Assembly (NCBI RefSeq): GCF_009789575.1
Contig: NZ_CP046908.1
Location: 2,170,001-2,234,000 of the forward strand
Length of the DNA: 64,000 bases
Direction of reading: 5' to 3'
Source: Stappia indica
GTDB lineage: Bacteria; Pseudomonadota; Alphaproteobacteria; Rhizobiales; Stappiaceae
In this document: positions 8,225-17,924 of the stretch, in pieces
Numbering within the stretch: the first letter of the stretch is position 1
How the letters are laid out: every line of letters begins with the position of its first letter
Made by a program: the position numbers and the translations under genes
The notes under the pieces: model-generated
What the model saw: only the letters and a program-made list of their open reading frames with translations
Told to the model about the DNA's origin: nothing
Databases searched by the model: none

Positions 8225-9862
8225 ATGGCCGACAACGGCACCCCCTTCACGCGCGATCTCGACAAGGTCCAGGCGAACTACACACCGCTGTCGCCCTTGA
8301 GCTTCCTGGCACGGGCCGCCGCCGTCTTCCCCGGACAGACCGCCATCGTCCACGGGCGCCAGCGCGTTTCCTATGCCGAGTTCTACGCCCGCAGCCGCAG
8401 GCTCGCCTCGGCGCTGGCCGCAAGGGGTATCGGCAAGAACGACACGGTCACCGTGATGCTCTCCAACACCCCGCCGATGCTGGAGGCCCATTACGGCGTG
8501 CCGATGACCGGCGCCGTGCTGCACTCGCTCAACACCCGGCTCGATGCCGCCATCCTCGCCTTCCAGCTCGACCACGCGGAGAGCAAGGTCGTCATCACCG
8601 ACCGGGAATTCGCCCCGGTGATGAAGGAAGCGCTTCAGCTGGCGGAGGTCTCGCCGCTCGTCATCGACTACGACGACCCGGAATTTCCGCAAACCGGCGA
8701 ATTGCTCGGCGAGATCGGCTATGAGGAGTTCGTCGCATCCGGCGATCCCGATTTTGCATGGCAGCTGCCGGCGGACGAGTGGGACGCGATCTCGCTGAAC
8801 TACACGTCTGGCACGACCGGCAATCCGAAAGGCGTCGTCTACCATCATCGCGGCGCCTATCTGCTGGCCCAGGCCAACGTCCTGACCGCCTCCATGGTCC
8901 GGCATCCGGTCTATCTGTGGACCCTGCCGATGTTCCACTGCAACGGCTGGTGCTTCCCCTGGTCGCTCTCGCTGGTCGCCGGCACCCATGTGTGCCTGCG
9001 CTGGGTCAGGGCCAAGCAGATCTGGGACGCGCTCGCGGACGAAGGCGTCACCCATCTGTGCGGCGCGCCCATCGTCATGTCGACGGTGCTCAACGCGCCC
9101 GAGGCCGAAAAGCGCGACCTTGCCGGGCGCATCGTCGAGTTCTTCACCGCCGCAGCTCCCCCGCCCGAGGCCGTGCTTGCAGCGATGAAGGAGGCCGGCT
9201 TCAACGTCACCCATCTCTACGGCCTGACCGAGGTCTACGGTCCTGCCGTCGTCAACGACTGGAAGCGCGAATGGGATGCGCGCCCCGCCACCGAGCAGGC
9301 GGCGCTGAAGGCGCGCCAGGGCGTGCGTTACGTGGCGCTGGAGGACCTGGCGGTGCTCGATCCCCAGACCATGCAACCTGTTCCCGCCGACGGCGAGACC
9401 CTCGGCGAGGTGATGTTCCGCGGCAATGTCGTGATGAAAGGCTATCTCAAGAACCCGGCCGCGACGGCCGAGGCCTTTGCCGGCGGCTGGTTCCATTCCG
9501 GCGATCTCGGCGTCATGCACCCGGACGGCTACATCCAGCTCAAGGACCGGTCCAAGGACATCATCATCTCGGGCGGCGAGAACATCTCCTCCATCGAGGT
9601 GGAGGACGTGCTGTTCAAGCATCGCGACGTGATGGCCGCCGCCGTGGTCGCAAGACCGGACGAGAAATGGGGCGAGACCCCTTGCGCCTTCGTCGAGCTG
9701 CGCCCCGGTGCGACGGTGGAAGCGGAAGAGATCATCGAGTTCTGCCGTGAGCGGCTTGCCCGCTACAAGGTGCCCCGCCATGTGGTCTTCACCGAACTGC
9801 CGAAGACCTCGACCGGCAAGATCCAGAAATTCGTGCTGCGCGAGATGGCGAAAAAGGTCTGA
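8225..9862 (+). CDS. AMP-dependent acyl-CoA synthetase
   Basis: 545-residue fatty-acid-type acyl-CoA ligase. It has the nucleotide loop YTSGTTGNPKGV starting at residue 193, the adenine motif HLYGLTEVYGP, GWFHSGDLG with the ribose-binding Asp, DRSKDIIISGGENISSIE and the C-terminal Lys in KTSTGKIQK. Length and motifs fit the medium/long-chain ligase group that also contains DmdB, the methylmercaptopropionate-CoA ligase of marine alphaproteobacteria; sequence alone cannot decide between a fatty acid and that substrate. A strong GGAGGAA precedes the ATG. It lies 110 bp after the TSUP gene, and a hairpin at 9910-9932 closes the unit. Confidence 0.85.
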   Translation: MADNGTPFTRDLDKVQANYTPLSPLSFLARAAAVFPGQTAIVHGRQRVSYAEFYARSRRLASALAARGIGKNDTVTVMLSNTPPMLEAHYGVPMTGAVLHSLNTRLDAAILAFQLDHAESKVVITDREFAPVMKEALQLAEVSPLVIDYDDPEFPQTGELLGEIGYEEFVASGDPDFAWQLPADEWDAISLNYTSGTTGNPKGVVYHHRGAYLLAQANVLTASMVRHPVYLWTLPMFHCNGWCFPWSLSLVAGTHVCLRWVRAKQIWDALADEGVTHLCGAPIVMSTVLNAPEAEKRDLAGRIVEFFTAAAPPPEAVLAAMKEAGFNVTHLYGLTEVYGPAVVNDWKREWDARPATEQAALKARQGVRYVALEDLAVLDPQTMQPVPADGETLGEVMFRGNVVMKGYLKNPAATAEAFAGGWFHSGDLGVMHPDGYIQLKDRSKDIIISGGENISSIEVEDVLFKHRDVMAAAVVARPDEKWGETPCAFVELRPGATVEAEEIIEFCRERLARYKVPRHVVFTELPKTSTGKIQKFVLREMAKKV

Positions 9863-9907
9863 CGCCGCCCCCCAGCCTGCCCCCGAACCAGCCGGCCCCG
9901 AAACGGC

Positions 9908-9940
9908 AAAAGCCGCGGCACTGCCGCGGCTTCTGCTGTT
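9908..9940 (+). terminator. hairpin terminator after acyl-CoA synthetase
   Basis: AAGCCGCGGC, a 3-nt loop, and GCCGCGGCTT form a perfect 10-bp stem. It is followed by a weak T-rich tail (TTCTGCTGTT). It sits between the synthetase and the convergent YdcH-like gene. Confidence 0.7.
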
Positions 9941-9984
9941 GGTGAAGCGACCGCAAGGCCCCTTCGAATGTCAATGCAACGTCT

Positions 9985-10164
9985 TCAGTGCAGGGTGGAA
10001 CCGGAGCTAATCCGCTCGATCTCGTCCTTGAGCTGAAGTTTCTGGCGTTTGAGGGTGGCGAGCTCCAGCGAGTCCGCGCTTGGATGGCGCATCGCCTCTT
10101 CCAGTTTTCGCTCAAGATCCGAGTGGCGCTTCTTCAACTCGACCAGATGCGACTGAAGGGACAT
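9985..10164 (-). CDS. YdcH/DUF465 family small protein
   Basis: 59-residue helical protein starting MSLQSHLVELKKRHSDLE and rich in Lys, Glu and Leu; the whole chain should form an antiparallel coiled-coil hairpin. The family is widespread in proteobacteria with no firmly assigned role. A near-perfect AAGGAGG lies 7 bases before the ATG; a longer frame upstream lacks a ribosome site and homology. It is divergent from a second member of the same family at 10569. Confidence 0.82.
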   Translation of the reverse strand: MSLQSHLVELKKRHSDLERKLEEAMRHPSADSLELATLKRQKLQLKDEIERISSGSTLH

Positions 10165-10568
10165 GGATAAACCTCCTTGCCTATTCGCGTTTGACAACAG
10201 GAGTGTGACACAGCCTGCCCTGCCTGTCGAACGCTTCCGCAGCCGCCCGGCCCGATTGCGAAAACGCCGTTAGCGCCGGGTTTACGCACAATTCCCCTAC
10301 GTCATTTTTGCGAGGAATTCCCGGCACTCGCCCCCTGCGACACCCTGCCCCGGCCGGCCTGCAGGCCCCCTGCCTTCACCATCCTGCTCAACGGGTCTAC
10401 CGCCCGGCCCGCCATCGCGGTATCCTCGGGACGAGGAGCGGTTTTGCCTTCGGGAGGAAGCATTTCCGGGCCAGGAAAGACGATCGGCTTTTCGGAAAGG
10501 CCCGGCGTTCCGCCTTGGCTCTTCCGCTGATCTTGCGGGCGTTTGCGCCGGAAGTCTGGAGTAAAGGC
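10165..10568. other. intergenic region between two divergent YdcH-like genes
   Basis: About 400 bp with no convincing reading frame. It must contain the two divergent promoters, but I could not place -35/-10 boxes with confidence. No repeats or strong hairpins were seen. Confidence 0.5.
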
Positions 10569-10790
10569 ATGGATGCGGGCATGGACAGCGAATTCGACGA
10601 CAAGACGGTGCGCATCGAGCTTGCGCGCCTGCGTCAGGAACACCGGGATCTCGACATGGCCATCGGCGCCATGGTGGAGACCGGGCGCGCCGACGCCTTG
10701 CAGCTTCAGCGGCTGAAGAAGAAGAAGCTGTCGCTGAAGGACCGCATCTCGACGCTCGAGGATCGCCTGCTCCCCGACATCATCGCCTGA
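10569..10790 (+). CDS. YdcH/DUF465 family small protein
   Basis: 73-residue protein: an acidic N-terminus (MDAGMDSEFDDK) followed by a DUF465 helical hairpin, with RLRQEHRDLD in helix one and LQRLKKKKLSLKDRI in helix two. The ATG at 10569 has GGAG upstream; a second in-frame ATG at 10581 is possible. It shares the xLKxxKLxLKDxI core with the protein encoded at 9985-10164, so the two are divergent paralogues. Function unknown; a small DNA-, RNA- or protein-binding helper is the most that can be said. Confidence 0.8.
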   Translation: MDAGMDSEFDDKTVRIELARLRQEHRDLDMAIGAMVETGRADALQLQRLKKKKLSLKDRISTLEDRLLPDIIA

Positions 10791-10916
10791 GGGCTTGCCC
10801 GGCCGGCGCCCGCCGCCGTCCCGCGCCCCGCAAGCCCCTTGCGCCCTGCCCGGCTCTGCCTATAGTGCGGGGCCTTCCGGCACGACCGGCAACAGAAACC
10901 TCAGGCAGGGGCGCGC

Positions 10917-11414
10917 ATGGGCGAGGCAAATCCGCAAGTGGCGATCATCATGGGCAGTCAGTCCGACTGGCCGACCATGAAACACGCCGCCGACACGCTG
11001 GAGGCGCTCGGCGTCTCGCATGAGGCGCGCATCGTCTCGGCCCACCGCACGCCCCAGCGGCTCTACGACTTTGCGACCGGCGCGCGCGATGCCGGCTTCA
11101 AGGTGGTGATTGCCGGTGCCGGCGGCGCCGCCCACCTGCCCGGCATGACCGCCTCCATGACACCGCTCCCCGTGTTCGGCGTGCCGATCGAATCCCGCAC
11201 GCTGAAAGGCGAGGACAGCCTCCTGTCCATCGTCCAGATGCCGGCCGGCATTCCCGTCGGCACGCTCGCCATCGGCCGGGCCGGCGCGGTCAACGCCGCC
11301 CTGCTCGCGGCCGCGGTGCTCGCCCTGACCGACAGCGGCCTTGCCGAGCGGCTCGACGCGTGGCGCCAGCGCCAGTCGGACGCCGTCGCCGAACACCCTT
11401 CCGACGACGCATGA
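10917..11414 (+). CDS. purE: N5-carboxyaminoimidazole ribonucleotide mutase
   Basis: 165-residue class I PurE. It moves the carboxyl group of N5-CAIR to C4 to give CAIR in de novo purine synthesis; the active enzyme is an octamer. Motifs are complete: [11 protein letters not shown] near the N-terminus binds the phosphate, SAHRTP carries the catalytic His, and [10 protein letters not shown] forms the other side of the site. The partner purK follows 19 bp downstream, as expected for a purEK operon. Confidence 0.95.
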   Translation: MGEANPQVAIIMGSQSDWPTMKHAADTLEALGVSHEARIVSAHRTPQRLYDFATGARDAGFKVVIAGAGGAAHLPGMTASMTPLPVFGVPIESRTLKGEDSLLSIVQMPAGIPVGTLAIGRAGAVNAALLAAAVLALTDSGLAERLDAWRQRQSDAVAEHPSDDA

Positions 11415-11433
11415 CCAGCAGGAACGACGGCAG

Positions 11434-12537
11434 ATGATCAAGACCGGCGACCGGCCTTTGCGGCCCGGCGACACGATCGGCATTCTCGGCGGCGGCCAGC
11501 TCGGCCGCATGATCGCGCTCGCGGCAGCCCCACTCGGCCTGAAGACCCACATCTTCTGCCCCGATCCGTCCAGCCCCGCCTTCGACGTCGCCCATACCCA
11601 CACCATCGCCGGCTATGACGACATCTCCGCGCTCGACATCTTCGCCGCCTCCGTCGACGTGGTGACCTACGAGTTCGAGAACGTCCCCGGCCCGACCGCC
11701 AGCCACCTGGCCGCCCGCGTGCCGGTGCGCCCCGGCCCGCGCGCCCTTGCGGTCTCGCAGGACCGGCTGGAGGAAAAGAGCTTCCTGCAGGCCGCCGGCA
11801 TTCCCGTCGCCGGCTTCTGGCGCGTCGACAGCGACGACGACGCGGTCGCAGCGCTTGGCCAGGCCGGCGGCAAAGGCATCCTCAAGACACGGCGTCTCGG
11901 CTATGACGGCAAGGGCCAGATCCTGCTGCGCTCGGCGGCGGATGCGCGCGACGCCTTCACCCGGCTCGGCCGCCAGGCCGCGATCATGGAAGCCTTCGTT
12001 CCCTTCGAGCGCGAGGTTTCGGTCATCGCCGCGCGCGGGGTCGACGGCACCTTGCGCGCCTATGACGTTGCCGAGAACGTCCACCGCGACCACATCCTCA
12101 AGACCTCGACCGTCCCGGCCGCCCTGTCGCCGGAACTCGCCGCGCAGGCCCGGCAGATGGCCGAGACCATCTGCGAGCGGCTCGACTATGTCGGGGTGAT
12201 CGGCGTCGAGATGTTCGTGCTGCCGGAGGAAGCCGCCGGCCCGCGCCTCGTCGTCAACGAGATCGCCCCGCGCGTGCACAATTCCGGCCACTGGACACAG
12301 GACGCCTGCCAGGTCTCGCAGTTCGAGCAGCATGTGCGCGCCGTCGCCGGCTGGCCGCTGGGCAGCGCCGAGCGCCATTCCGACGTCGTCATGGAGAACC
12401 TGATCGGCGAGGAGGCCGACCGCTGGGAAGAGATCCTCGCGGAGGCCGGCGCCTCGCTGCATCTCTACGGCAAGGCGGAAAGCCGCCCGGGCCGCAAGAT
12501 GGGCCACGTCAACCGCATCCGTCCGCTGAGGGCTTGA
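11434..12537 (+). CDS. purK: 5-(carboxyamino)imidazole ribonucleotide synthase
   Basis: 367-residue ATP-grasp enzyme making N5-CAIR from AIR, bicarbonate and ATP, the step before PurE. The N-terminal Rossmann-like part carries ILGGGQLGRM, TYEFENVP is the second conserved block, the ATP-grasp loop is GYDGKGQ, and the C-terminal metal/substrate site is NEIAPRVHNSGHWT. The ATG at 11434 with AGGA upstream is the best start; a longer frame overlaps purE. Its stop lies only 6 bp from the stop of the convergent MATE gene, with no hairpin between. Confidence 0.95.
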   Translation: MIKTGDRPLRPGDTIGILGGGQLGRMIALAAAPLGLKTHIFCPDPSSPAFDVAHTHTIAGYDDISALDIFAASVDVVTYEFENVPGPTASHLAARVPVRPGPRALAVSQDRLEEKSFLQAAGIPVAGFWRVDSDDDAVAALGQAGGKGILKTRRLGYDGKGQILLRSAADARDAFTRLGRQAAIMEAFVPFEREVSVIAARGVDGTLRAYDVAENVHRDHILKTSTVPAALSPELAAQARQMAETICERLDYVGVIGVEMFVLPEEAAGPRLVVNEIAPRVHNSGHWTQDACQVSQFEQHVRAVAGWPLGSAERHSDVVMENLIGEEADRWEEILAEAGASLHLYGKAESRPGRKMGHVNRIRPLRA

Positions 12538-12543
12538 GAGCCC

Positions 12544-13932
12544 TCAGAGCAGGCCGATCCTCTCGCGCAGCGCGAAGCGCCACATGACGAGGACGGAGAC
12601 GAAGGCAAGGCCCGCCGCCAGTCCCAGCCAGATGCCGATGCCGCCGAGGCCCAGCGGGAAGCCGAGGACATAGGCGCTGGTCATTCCCACGCCCCAGTAG
12701 CCGACGATGGCCATGATCATCGGCACCTTGGTGTCGGACAGGCCGCGCAGCAGGCTGCCGCCGATCACCTGCGCCCCGTCGAAGACCTGGAACAGCGCGG
12801 CGACCGCCAGGAAGCCGACGCCGATGGCGAAGACATTCGCCGCATCCGGATTGTCGAAGTCGAGGAACAGGCCGACCAGGGTGCCGGGGATCACCCAGAA
12901 CGCGACCGCGCAGGCGCCCATGAAGGCCATGCCGATGCCGAAGCCCGTCCATCCCGCGCGCCCGACGCCGGGCCGGTCGCCGCGTCCGGCCGCAAGGCCG
13001 ATGCGGATCATCGCCGCCTGGCCGATGCCGATGGGCACCATGAAGGTGATCGAGGCGAGCTGCGTCGCGATGCCGTGGGCGGCCAGGTCGATGGTGCCGA
13101 TCCAGCCCATCAGCACCGACGAGCCGGAAAACAGCGCCACCTCGACCAAGAGCGTCACGGCGATGGGCCAGCCCAGCTTGACGATCTCGGCCAGCTTCGG
13201 CCAGTCCGAGCGCCAGATCCGGCCGAACACGCCGTAGCGCCGCAGCTGCCGGTCGTACAGCACATAGCCGACGAGCAGCAGCAGCGTCACCGTCGCGGTG
13301 ATCACCGAGCCGATGGCCGCGCCCACCAGCTCCAGCCGCGGGAAGCCGAAATGGCCGAAGATCAGCACATAGTTGACCATGGCGTTCAGCACCGCGCCGG
13401 CGATGGTCGCCCACAGGACCGCCTGCGCCCGCTCCATCACGGTGACGAAGCTGCGCAGCGCCATCGTCAGCAGCGAGGGCAGCAGCGTGACCATCATGAT
13501 GCGGGCATAGCCGCCGGCCAGCACTGCGACTTCCGGCTTCTGGCCGAGCGCGATCAGCAGCTCCTCGGTGTGCCACATCACGGCCCAGGCCGGCACGGAA
13601 TAGAAGGCGACGAACCAGAAGCCCATCCGCACGGCCCGGCGCAGCTCGCGCACCTTGCCCTGGCCGCGCGCCTGCGCCGCCAGCGGGATCACCGCCTGCA
13701 GCACGCCCATGCCGAAGAGCCACAGGACGATATAGAGGTTGAAGGCCAGAACGGCGGCGGCCAGCTCGGTCGCGCCCAGCCAGCCGATCATCAGCACATC
13801 CGCCGTGTTGACCGCCATCTGCGCCACCTGCGCTCCGGCAATCGGGGCGCCGAGCGCCAGAGTCGGCAGGATGTCGCCGCGCCAAAGGACGGAAAACCGG
13901 CCGGCCGCGCGGACCGGAGACGTATCGTTCAT
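12544..13932 (-). CDS. MATE-family multidrug/cation antiporter
   Basis: 462-residue membrane protein with 12 predicted helices in two similar halves, typical of NorM-type MATE exporters driven by Na+ or H+. The first half has PIAGAQVAQMAVNTADVLMIG; the second has MGWIGTIDLAAHGIA. Substrate is unknown; drugs, dyes or metabolites are likely. I use the ATG at 13932, with GGAG at a normal distance, rather than the GTG at 13941, which abuts that site. It converges on purK. Confidence 0.87.
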   Translation of the reverse strand: MNDTSPVRAAGRFSVLWRGDILPTLALGAPIAGAQVAQMAVNTADVLMIGWLGATELAAAVLAFNLYIVLWLFGMGVLQAVIPLAAQARGQGKVRELRRAVRMGFWFVAFYSVPAWAVMWHTEELLIALGQKPEVAVLAGGYARIMMVTLLPSLLTMALRSFVTVMERAQAVLWATIAGAVLNAMVNYVLIFGHFGFPRLELVGAAIGSVITATVTLLLLVGYVLYDRQLRRYGVFGRIWRSDWPKLAEIVKLGWPIAVTLLVEVALFSGSSVLMGWIGTIDLAAHGIATQLASITFMVPIGIGQAAMIRIGLAAGRGDRPGVGRAGWTGFGIGMAFMGACAVAFWVIPGTLVGLFLDFDNPDAANVFAIGVGFLAVAALFQVFDGAQVIGGSLLRGLSDTKVPMIMAIVGYWGVGMTSAYVLGFPLGLGGIGIWLGLAAGLAFVSVLVMWRFALRERIGLL

Positions 13933-14434
13933 CCCATGCACTCCGGGAGTGCCCGGAGCTCACACCGGCGCGTCGACACCGGGCGGAGCTCGGCACGACG
14001 CAGCCAGGTCCCGCACGGGCAAAGGACTTGGACACCGGGTGACGCGTCGCCACAAAGGGGCGAAAACCGCGCCAACAACCGGGAAACCTTCCTAGTCGCT
14101 CATTACAACCCTGTCCAGAAAAACCGGCCTCTTTCTCTTGCCTCCGCCGCGCGGAAACCCTATGACGATGCGGGCCGGGAACGGCCTCTGCAAAGCCTCG
14201 AAACAGTGCATTTCGCGGGTGAATGCAGGTGGACAAGCGCGGTCGCCTCTGCTAACACAACGCCCTGACTGGCGACGCGAGGGCGGCGCAGCCTTGTCTT
14301 TGTGCAGGTTGCAGCCCCTTCCCGGATGGCAACCGGTTCCGGTTGCGGTTCGACTTCGCTTCCGCATCACATTGAGATTGCTCCGGCACAGGATGCAGGT
14401 CCGCATCCCGTGCAAACACGATGGGAAAAGACGC
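13933..14434. other. intergenic region with leader hairpin upstream of rpsU
   Basis: About 500 bp without a credible gene, carrying the divergent promoters for the MATE gene and rpsU. One hairpin stands out at 14329-14346: GCAACCG, loop GTTC, CGGTTGC, about 90 bp before the rpsU start. It could be part of a 5' leader. No other structure was recognised. Confidence 0.45.
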
Positions 14435-14662
14435 GTGCAGGTTCTGGTCCGCGACAACAATGTCGATCAGGCGCTCAAGGCGCTTAAGAAGAAAATGCAG
14501 CGCGAAGGCATCTTTCGCGAGATGAAGCTTCGCGGCCACTACGAGAAGCCGTCCGAGAAAAAGGCGCGCGAGAAGGCCGAGGCCGTTCGCCGCGCCCGCA
14601 AGCTGGCGCGCAAGCGTGCCCAGCGCGAAGGCCTGCTGCCGAGCAAGGCTCCCCGCCGCTAA
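14435..14662 (+). CDS. rpsU: 30S ribosomal protein S21
   Basis: 75-residue basic protein starting at a GTG, with [18 protein letters not shown] and the [18 protein letters not shown] block of S21. The Lys/Arg-rich tail [20 protein letters not shown] is typical of alphaproteobacterial forms. S21 binds the 30S platform and helps base-pair the Shine-Dalgarno helix. The frame is open further upstream, but homology begins at this GTG. A short hairpin follows the stop. Confidence 0.94.
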   Translation: MQVLVRDNNVDQALKALKKKMQREGIFREMKLRGHYEKPSEKKAREKAEAVRRARKLARKRAQREGLLPSKAPRR

Positions 14663-14670
14663 ACGGCCCG

Positions 14671-14695
14671 GCGCGAACCGTCTCGCGCTTTCTTC
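14671..14695 (+). terminator. probable rpsU terminator
   Basis: GCGCGA and TCGCGC form a 6-bp stem followed by a TTTCTT tail directly after the rpsU stop. Short stem, so moderate confidence. Confidence 0.55.
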
Positions 14696-14952
14696 AGCCG
14701 ATCCCTTCGGGTCTTTCGCCTCCTGTTCCGGGCCGACGCGTCCGGCATGGAGGCGAAGCCGTTTGAGCCGGCGAGGATCGCCTGGGAGCAGCTGCCGCCT
14801 GGGCGGCCGGCCTTGCCGCGGCAATCGGCGGATCGCCGGGTTTCCGCCCGAACCGGCTGACACCCTCACCCGGGTGGATCGCGGCGGGCGATCATGCCAT
14901 TGTCCCTGCACGAACCCCGTGGCGAGGACTGGACCAACCGAGGTGGCCGGCA

Positions 14953-15804
14953 TTGCATAAGGCGAAGTTTCGACCCGATCCCTGGAAGGGCATCATCCTT
15001 TCCGCAGCTCTGCTCGCGGCAGGCTGTCAGGCTGCTGGCCTGTCTTCCGGTGTTCCGATCGACCGCTCGGCCGGCTCCGCCGCCAATATCGATTCGCTCA
15101 ACGCGGTGATCGAGGCGAACCCGCGCGATGCGGCCGCCTACAACACCCGCGGCATCGCCTATGGCCAGGCCGGGCGTTTCAAGGAATCGATGGCGGATTT
15201 CGACACGGCGCTGCAGCTGTCGCCGAACTCGTATCAGGCCTATGCCAATCGTGCGCTGGTTCATCGGCGCATGGGCAACATCAACGCCGCCGTCAACGAT
15301 TACAGCGCCGCCCTGCGCATCAAGCCCGACTACGACCTTGCGCTGGTCGGGCGCGGCAATGCCTATCGCGAGCTCGGCCGCGACGACCAGGCGCTCGCCG
15401 ATTTCGATGCGGCGATCCGGCTGGATTCCAGCAATGCCCGCGCCTACCACAATCGCGGGCTGATCCACCAGGCGCGCAGCAACCACCAGCGCGCCGTCGA
15501 GGATTTCGCCACCGCCATCGGTCTCGATCCCAATGCGGCCGAGCCCTATATCGCGCGCGGCATTTCCTATCTCGCCCTCAACGATCCCAAGGCGGCCCTC
15601 TCGGACCTGTCCGACGCGGTCAATCGCGACCAGCGCTCGGCCATCGCCTGGGCCAATCGCGGCATCGCCCTGGAAACGCTCGGCCAGGCCAGCGACGCGC
15701 GCCGGTCCTACAACCGGGCGCTCGGCATCGACGCGTCCAACGAGATCGCCCGCGAGGGCATCGGCCGGCTCGACCGCGGCTCGCCCAACGTTACCCACAG
15801 CTGA
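14953..15804 (+). CDS. TPR-repeat lipoprotein
   Basis: 283-residue exported protein. An N-terminal signal ends in the lipobox LLAAGC, with Cys25 as the lipidated residue. The mature part is about six tetratricopeptide repeats, recognisable by recurring A.Y..RG.AY...G....A..DF..A..L.P patterns. The start is a TTG (14953), supported by GAGGTGG upstream; no in-frame ATG would keep the signal. NlpI-type TPR lipoproteins act as scaffolds for murein hydrolases, which would suit the neighbouring murein enzymes, but that role is inferred. Confidence 0.82.
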   Translation: MHKAKFRPDPWKGIILSAALLAAGCQAAGLSSGVPIDRSAGSAANIDSLNAVIEANPRDAAAYNTRGIAYGQAGRFKESMADFDTALQLSPNSYQAYANRALVHRRMGNINAAVNDYSAALRIKPDYDLALVGRGNAYRELGRDDQALADFDAAIRLDSSNARAYHNRGLIHQARSNHQRAVEDFATAIGLDPNAAEPYIARGISYLALNDPKAALSDLSDAVNRDQRSAIAWANRGIALETLGQASDARRSYNRALGIDASNEIAREGIGRLDRGSPNVTHS

Positions 15805-15998
15805 CGCGGGCGGGCACCCGCCCGCCTCCTGCGTCCGCCGACGTTTCCCTCAAAGACCTCCCCCCAAGCCGCCCGCCCGCCTGCGCCAGCAAAGCAGGCC
15901 GTGCCTTGTGCGCGCCTTGCCTGCGCCCAGCAGCGCCGCGTCGCCGCCTCTCCCGTCCACCACCCACCAGGGCAAAACCCTCAAAGACCGCCGAACGC

Positions 15999-16046
15999 AA
16001 AACGGCCGGCAGCGATCTCCTCGCTGCCGGCCGTTTCGGTGTTTTT
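15999..16046. terminator. strong bidirectional terminator
   Basis: AAACGGCCGGCAGCGA and TCGCTGCCGGCCGTTT make a perfect 16-bp stem with a 5-nt loop. T-tracts follow on the + strand (GTTTTT) and, more weakly, on the - strand. It separates the convergent TPR lipoprotein and M15 peptidase genes. Confidence 0.9.
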
Positions 16047-16064
16047 GGGGGTCCTGCCGGTCGC

Positions 16065-17891
16065 TCAGTTGAGCGAGACAACCGGAAGCAGCACCACTGC
16101 CGGGCCTTCGAACCGGTCCGGGCGCGGCATCTCGCCGTCACGCGCGGACACGCCGAAGCGGTTGGCATAGACCCGGCCGCCCGGTGCCATCAGCAGTTCC
16201 AGGCGACGCTGGTTCGGATGCTGCAGCTGGGCGAAGGTCCGGGTGCGGGTGTTGGTCAGGCCCGAGATGATGTCCGGGATTGCCGTGCGGTCCGGCAGCG
16301 CCGCGAAGCGGGCCAGCGGATCGCGAATCACCGGCTCGGGCAGGCGGCCGGACACGGAGGCCTGCCGTGCGGCTGGGGCCGCGGAGGCGGCCGGCGCCCG
16401 CGTCTGTGCTGCGGTGGAGGTGCCGAGCGCGGAGGCCGAAGCGGTGGCCGGCGCATAGGCCAGCGTCGCCCCGGCAATGTCCACCTGCGGCTTGCGGCCC
16501 GGCTGGACACCGGTTGCCGCAGCGATGGCCGACACGCCGTCGGCAGGTGCCGGGCGCGGACGTGCGGCGGCGAGCGGCGCGCCGGTGGCGGCCTCGATCG
16601 GGCCCTGGCGCAGCTCCGCCGGCTTGGCAGGCGGTGCAATGGAGGCAACGGTGATCGGCGCCTGCGCGGCGGGCGTCTCCTGCGCGGCGGCGACGCTGGT
16701 CGCCTCCACGGCCGGGAGACCGCCGGCCAGCCTGCGCGCCTGGGCATCCAGCGTGCCGCCATTGCCGGCGCCGGCTGCCGCGGCGACGATCGCCGGGAAG
16801 TCCTGCGGCTTGAGGCGCGGCATCACCTGGACGATGGTCACCTGTTCGCTGGCCGGGGCGGGAACCGGGGCCGGAGCGTCGGCCGACCTCACGCCCGGGG
16901 GCGCCTCGGCGGGAACGGGAGCGGCCGCTGCCGGAGCAGGAGCCGGAGTTGCGCTGGCGACCTGCGTGCGGGTCACCGGCGCCGGCGGCGTCGGCTGCGC
17001 CGAGACATCCTCGCCCTCGTCCTCGTCGCCGCCGAAGATGCGGGCAAAGAGGCTCGGACCGCCGGAGCTCGCGCCGCCGGTCGGACGCCGCGTGATGCCG
17101 CCATCCTCGATATCGCCCGAACGGCGCACCGTTCCGGGCGACGCGCTGGCCACGGCCGTCGGACGGCTGGACGCACCGCCCTTGTGGCGCGCCAGCGCCT
17201 GGGCATATCCCGGCATCTTCTTGCCGTCGGTGGGAACGTGGATGGTATCGCCGCGCGGGAACACCTTGGCCAGCTGCGAACGGGTCATGCGCGGCCAGTG
17301 GCGCACCGAGCCGGTGTCCATGTGCACGAAGGGCGTGCGCGAGGTCGGGTAGAAGCCGACGCCGCCGATCTCCTTGCGCAGGCCGATGGCGCGCAGCTTG
17401 GAAATGTTCACGCCGGGGATGAAGAAGTCCATCGCCTTGCCGCGCGTGTGCTGGCTGTTCTTGGCGACGCCGCGCGAGCGGCCGCGCAGCATGTTGTTGG
17501 TCGCCGGCGAGCGGTAGGAGGAGACGACGTGGATCGCTTCGTTCGTGCCGGCCTGCTGGTACACTTCCCAGATGAGATCGAAGAGCTGCGGATCCATCTT
17601 GGTGCTTTCGTTGCGTCGCCAGTCCCGCAGGAACCGGTTCAGCTCGCGAAGCCCCTCGGAGACGTAGCGGCCGTTGCGCTTGAACGTGATCGACACGCGC
17701 TCATGCGTATGGGTGTTGTACAGCTTCAGCGTCCGCGTCTCCGCAGACGCAGGAGACAGCGACATGGGCGACAGCAGCGCCAGGGCGAAAGCGGCAAGCG
17801 CCAATGCTGGCAACGCGCGATATCGCAGCCGGGAAAACCATGCCTCGAGCAATGTCAGTCTCGCTTGTTTGCCGGCGGTTCCGCCGAACAT
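16065..17891 (-). CDS. DUF882 / M15-type murein endopeptidase (MepK-like)
   Basis: 608-residue exported protein. A signal peptide ends near ASA-E (50/51). Residues 51-200 form a DUF882/peptidase M15 domain with the zinc ligands His148 and Asp155 (HTRGKAMD) and His190 (FVHMDTG). E. coli MepK of this family cleaves D,L- and L,D-cross-links in peptidoglycan. The remaining 400 residues are a low-complexity Ala/Pro-rich region without recognisable domains, much longer than in MepK. It lies 263 bp downstream of the L,D-transpeptidase gene on the same strand, so the maker and a possible cutter of 3-3 cross-links are neighbours. Confidence 0.82.
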   Translation of the reverse strand: MFGGTAGKQARLTLLEAWFSRLRYRALPALALAAFALALLSPMSLSPASAETRTLKLYNTHTHERVSITFKRNGRYVSEGLRELNRFLRDWRRNESTKMDPQLFDLIWEVYQQAGTNEAIHVVSSYRSPATNNMLRGRSRGVAKNSQHTRGKAMDFFIPGVNISKLRAIGLRKEIGGVGFYPTSRTPFVHMDTGSVRHWPRMTRSQLAKVFPRGDTIHVPTDGKKMPGYAQALARHKGGASSRPTAVASASPGTVRRSGDIEDGGITRRPTGGASSGGPSLFARIFGGDEDEGEDVSAQPTPPAPVTRTQVASATPAPAPAAAAPVPAEAPPGVRSADAPAPVPAPASEQVTIVQVMPRLKPQDFPAIVAAAAGAGNGGTLDAQARRLAGGLPAVEATSVAAAQETPAAQAPITVASIAPPAKPAELRQGPIEAATGAPLAAARPRPAPADGVSAIAAATGVQPGRKPQVDIAGATLAYAPATASASALGTSTAAQTRAPAASAAPAARQASVSGRLPEPVIRDPLARFAALPDRTAIPDIISGLTNTRTRTFAQLQHPNQRRLELLMAPGGRVYANRFGVSARDGEMPRPDRFEGPAVVLLPVVSLN

Positions 17892-17924
17892 CGCCCCCCG
17901 TCGGACTGATGTAAGGGACCGAGG

